Positions 34,985 to 35,240 of a stretch of DNA of 35,240 bases are shown here, piece by piece. The stretch's first letter is position 1. The number at the start of each line of letters is the position of its first letter. The notes under the pieces are model-generated. The model made no database searches, had not been told where the DNA came from, and saw only the letters and a program-made list of their open reading frames with translations. The translations under genes and the position numbers were made by a program. The DNA is from an uncultured Clostridia bacterium (lineage in GTDB: Bacteria; Bacillota; Clostridia; Oscillospirales; Oscillospiraceae). The stretch spans positions 1-35,240 of the forward strand of contig CAMVJF010000002.1 of the NCBI GenBank assembly GCA_947167725.1, written 5' to 3'.

Positions 34985-35240
34985 GCGCTCCTCCGTTACA
35001 TGCCTTCCTCCGTCTCGCGCAAAGCCTGGCCGGATCTCCGGCCCCGGGAGGAAGCGGAGCCGGAGGCCGCGTGGCACGCAGCCCTTCGATCCGGCGAGGC
35101 CCGCCCGCGTTTCGCTGCCGCGGTTTCACGCCCGCGGCCCGCCCCTGCGGGCGAAAGTCATTGATTATTTACATCTTCTCCCCGCCGCACACGCTGGAAG
35201 AATTCCGGGATCCGGAATTTTTCCCGCGTGTGCTCAAGGC
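34985..35240. other. Non-coding right end with large inverted repeat
   Basis: No convincing gene on either strand. It holds GC-rich short hairpins (CCGGATCTCCGG at about 35031-35042, CCGCGG repeats at 35117-35140), an AT-rich patch (35159-35175), and the 45-base near-palindrome at 35188-35232. Lies upstream of the packaging operon and downstream (on a circle) of HNH, a position where cos or pac sites are often found. Confidence 0.5.
35188..35232. repeat. Large near-palindrome near the right end
   Basis: Left arm CACACGCTGGAAGAATTCCG and right arm (reverse complement CACACGCGGGAAAAATTCCG) agree at 19 of 22 positions, centred on GGATCC near 35210. No T-run follows, so not a terminator. Confidence 0.82.

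Overview
This window is almost entirely one temperate tailed phage (siphovirus-type, class Caudoviricetes) with high GC content (clearly above 60% by eye), probably infecting a gut Clostridia/Oscillospirales-type Firmicute. The host guess rests on protein types (P27 small terminase, HK97-type capsid, Ltp-like lipoprotein, NlpC-like endolysin), on REP-like repeats of the kind seen in gut Firmicutes, and on a tRNA-Thr attachment site. The first ~395 bases do not belong to it: they are AT-rich and encode, on the minus strand, a fragment resembling Methanobrevibacter adhesin-like proteins, so the window looks like a chimera with a junction near 395-400.

Layout: nearly all genes are on the minus strand, so each transcription unit reads from high to low coordinates. 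35.0 to 14.6 kb is the late region: small Cys protein, ParB-methyltransferase (broken at a G9 tract), two P27-like small-terminase proteins, large terminase, portal, protease, capsid with an Ig-like tail, glycosyltransferase, head-tail connectors, tail tube, G/GT chaperone with a textbook -1 frameshift signal, tape measure, tail tip and fibres, endolysin, holin. 14.4 kb holds attP (3' half of a tRNA-Thr gene). 14.4 to 11.9 kb is the plus-strand lysogeny module: integrase, a superinfection-exclusion-like lipoprotein and the repressor. 11.86 to 11.66 kb is the divergent genetic switch. 11.66 to 1.0 kb is the early leftward operon: small HTH and accessory proteins, DUF6948-like protein, a Gly-Ser/Tyr/Asp repeat protein, replication initiator with an internal iteron origin, DnaB, ParA, ParB, small conserved phage genes and an HUH (G2P-like) protein. 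0.95 to 0.4 kb has a promoter, a zinc-ribbon gene and HNH endonuclease. The HNH gene normally precedes the terminase genes; joining the left phage end (about 396) to the right end (35240) restores that order. Together with an internal attP this implies a circular or circularly permuted phage genome, not an integrated prophage with host flanks.

The most notable signals are: a canonical GGGAAAC -1 frameshift site with 6-nt spacer and 11-bp hairpin; a related set of CAGAGCC-stem hairpins at three sites, one sequestering the Shine-Dalgarno of an HUH protein and two sitting as attenuators before HNH and small terminase; an intragenic replication origin with a perfect 26-bp palindrome; host-type REP repeats read through as protein C-termini (ParA, HTH protein and others); a G9 tract that splits a methyltransferase; and a hexanucleotide repeat coding about 32 Gly-X dipeptides. 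Most functional names are from recall of protein families without database search.
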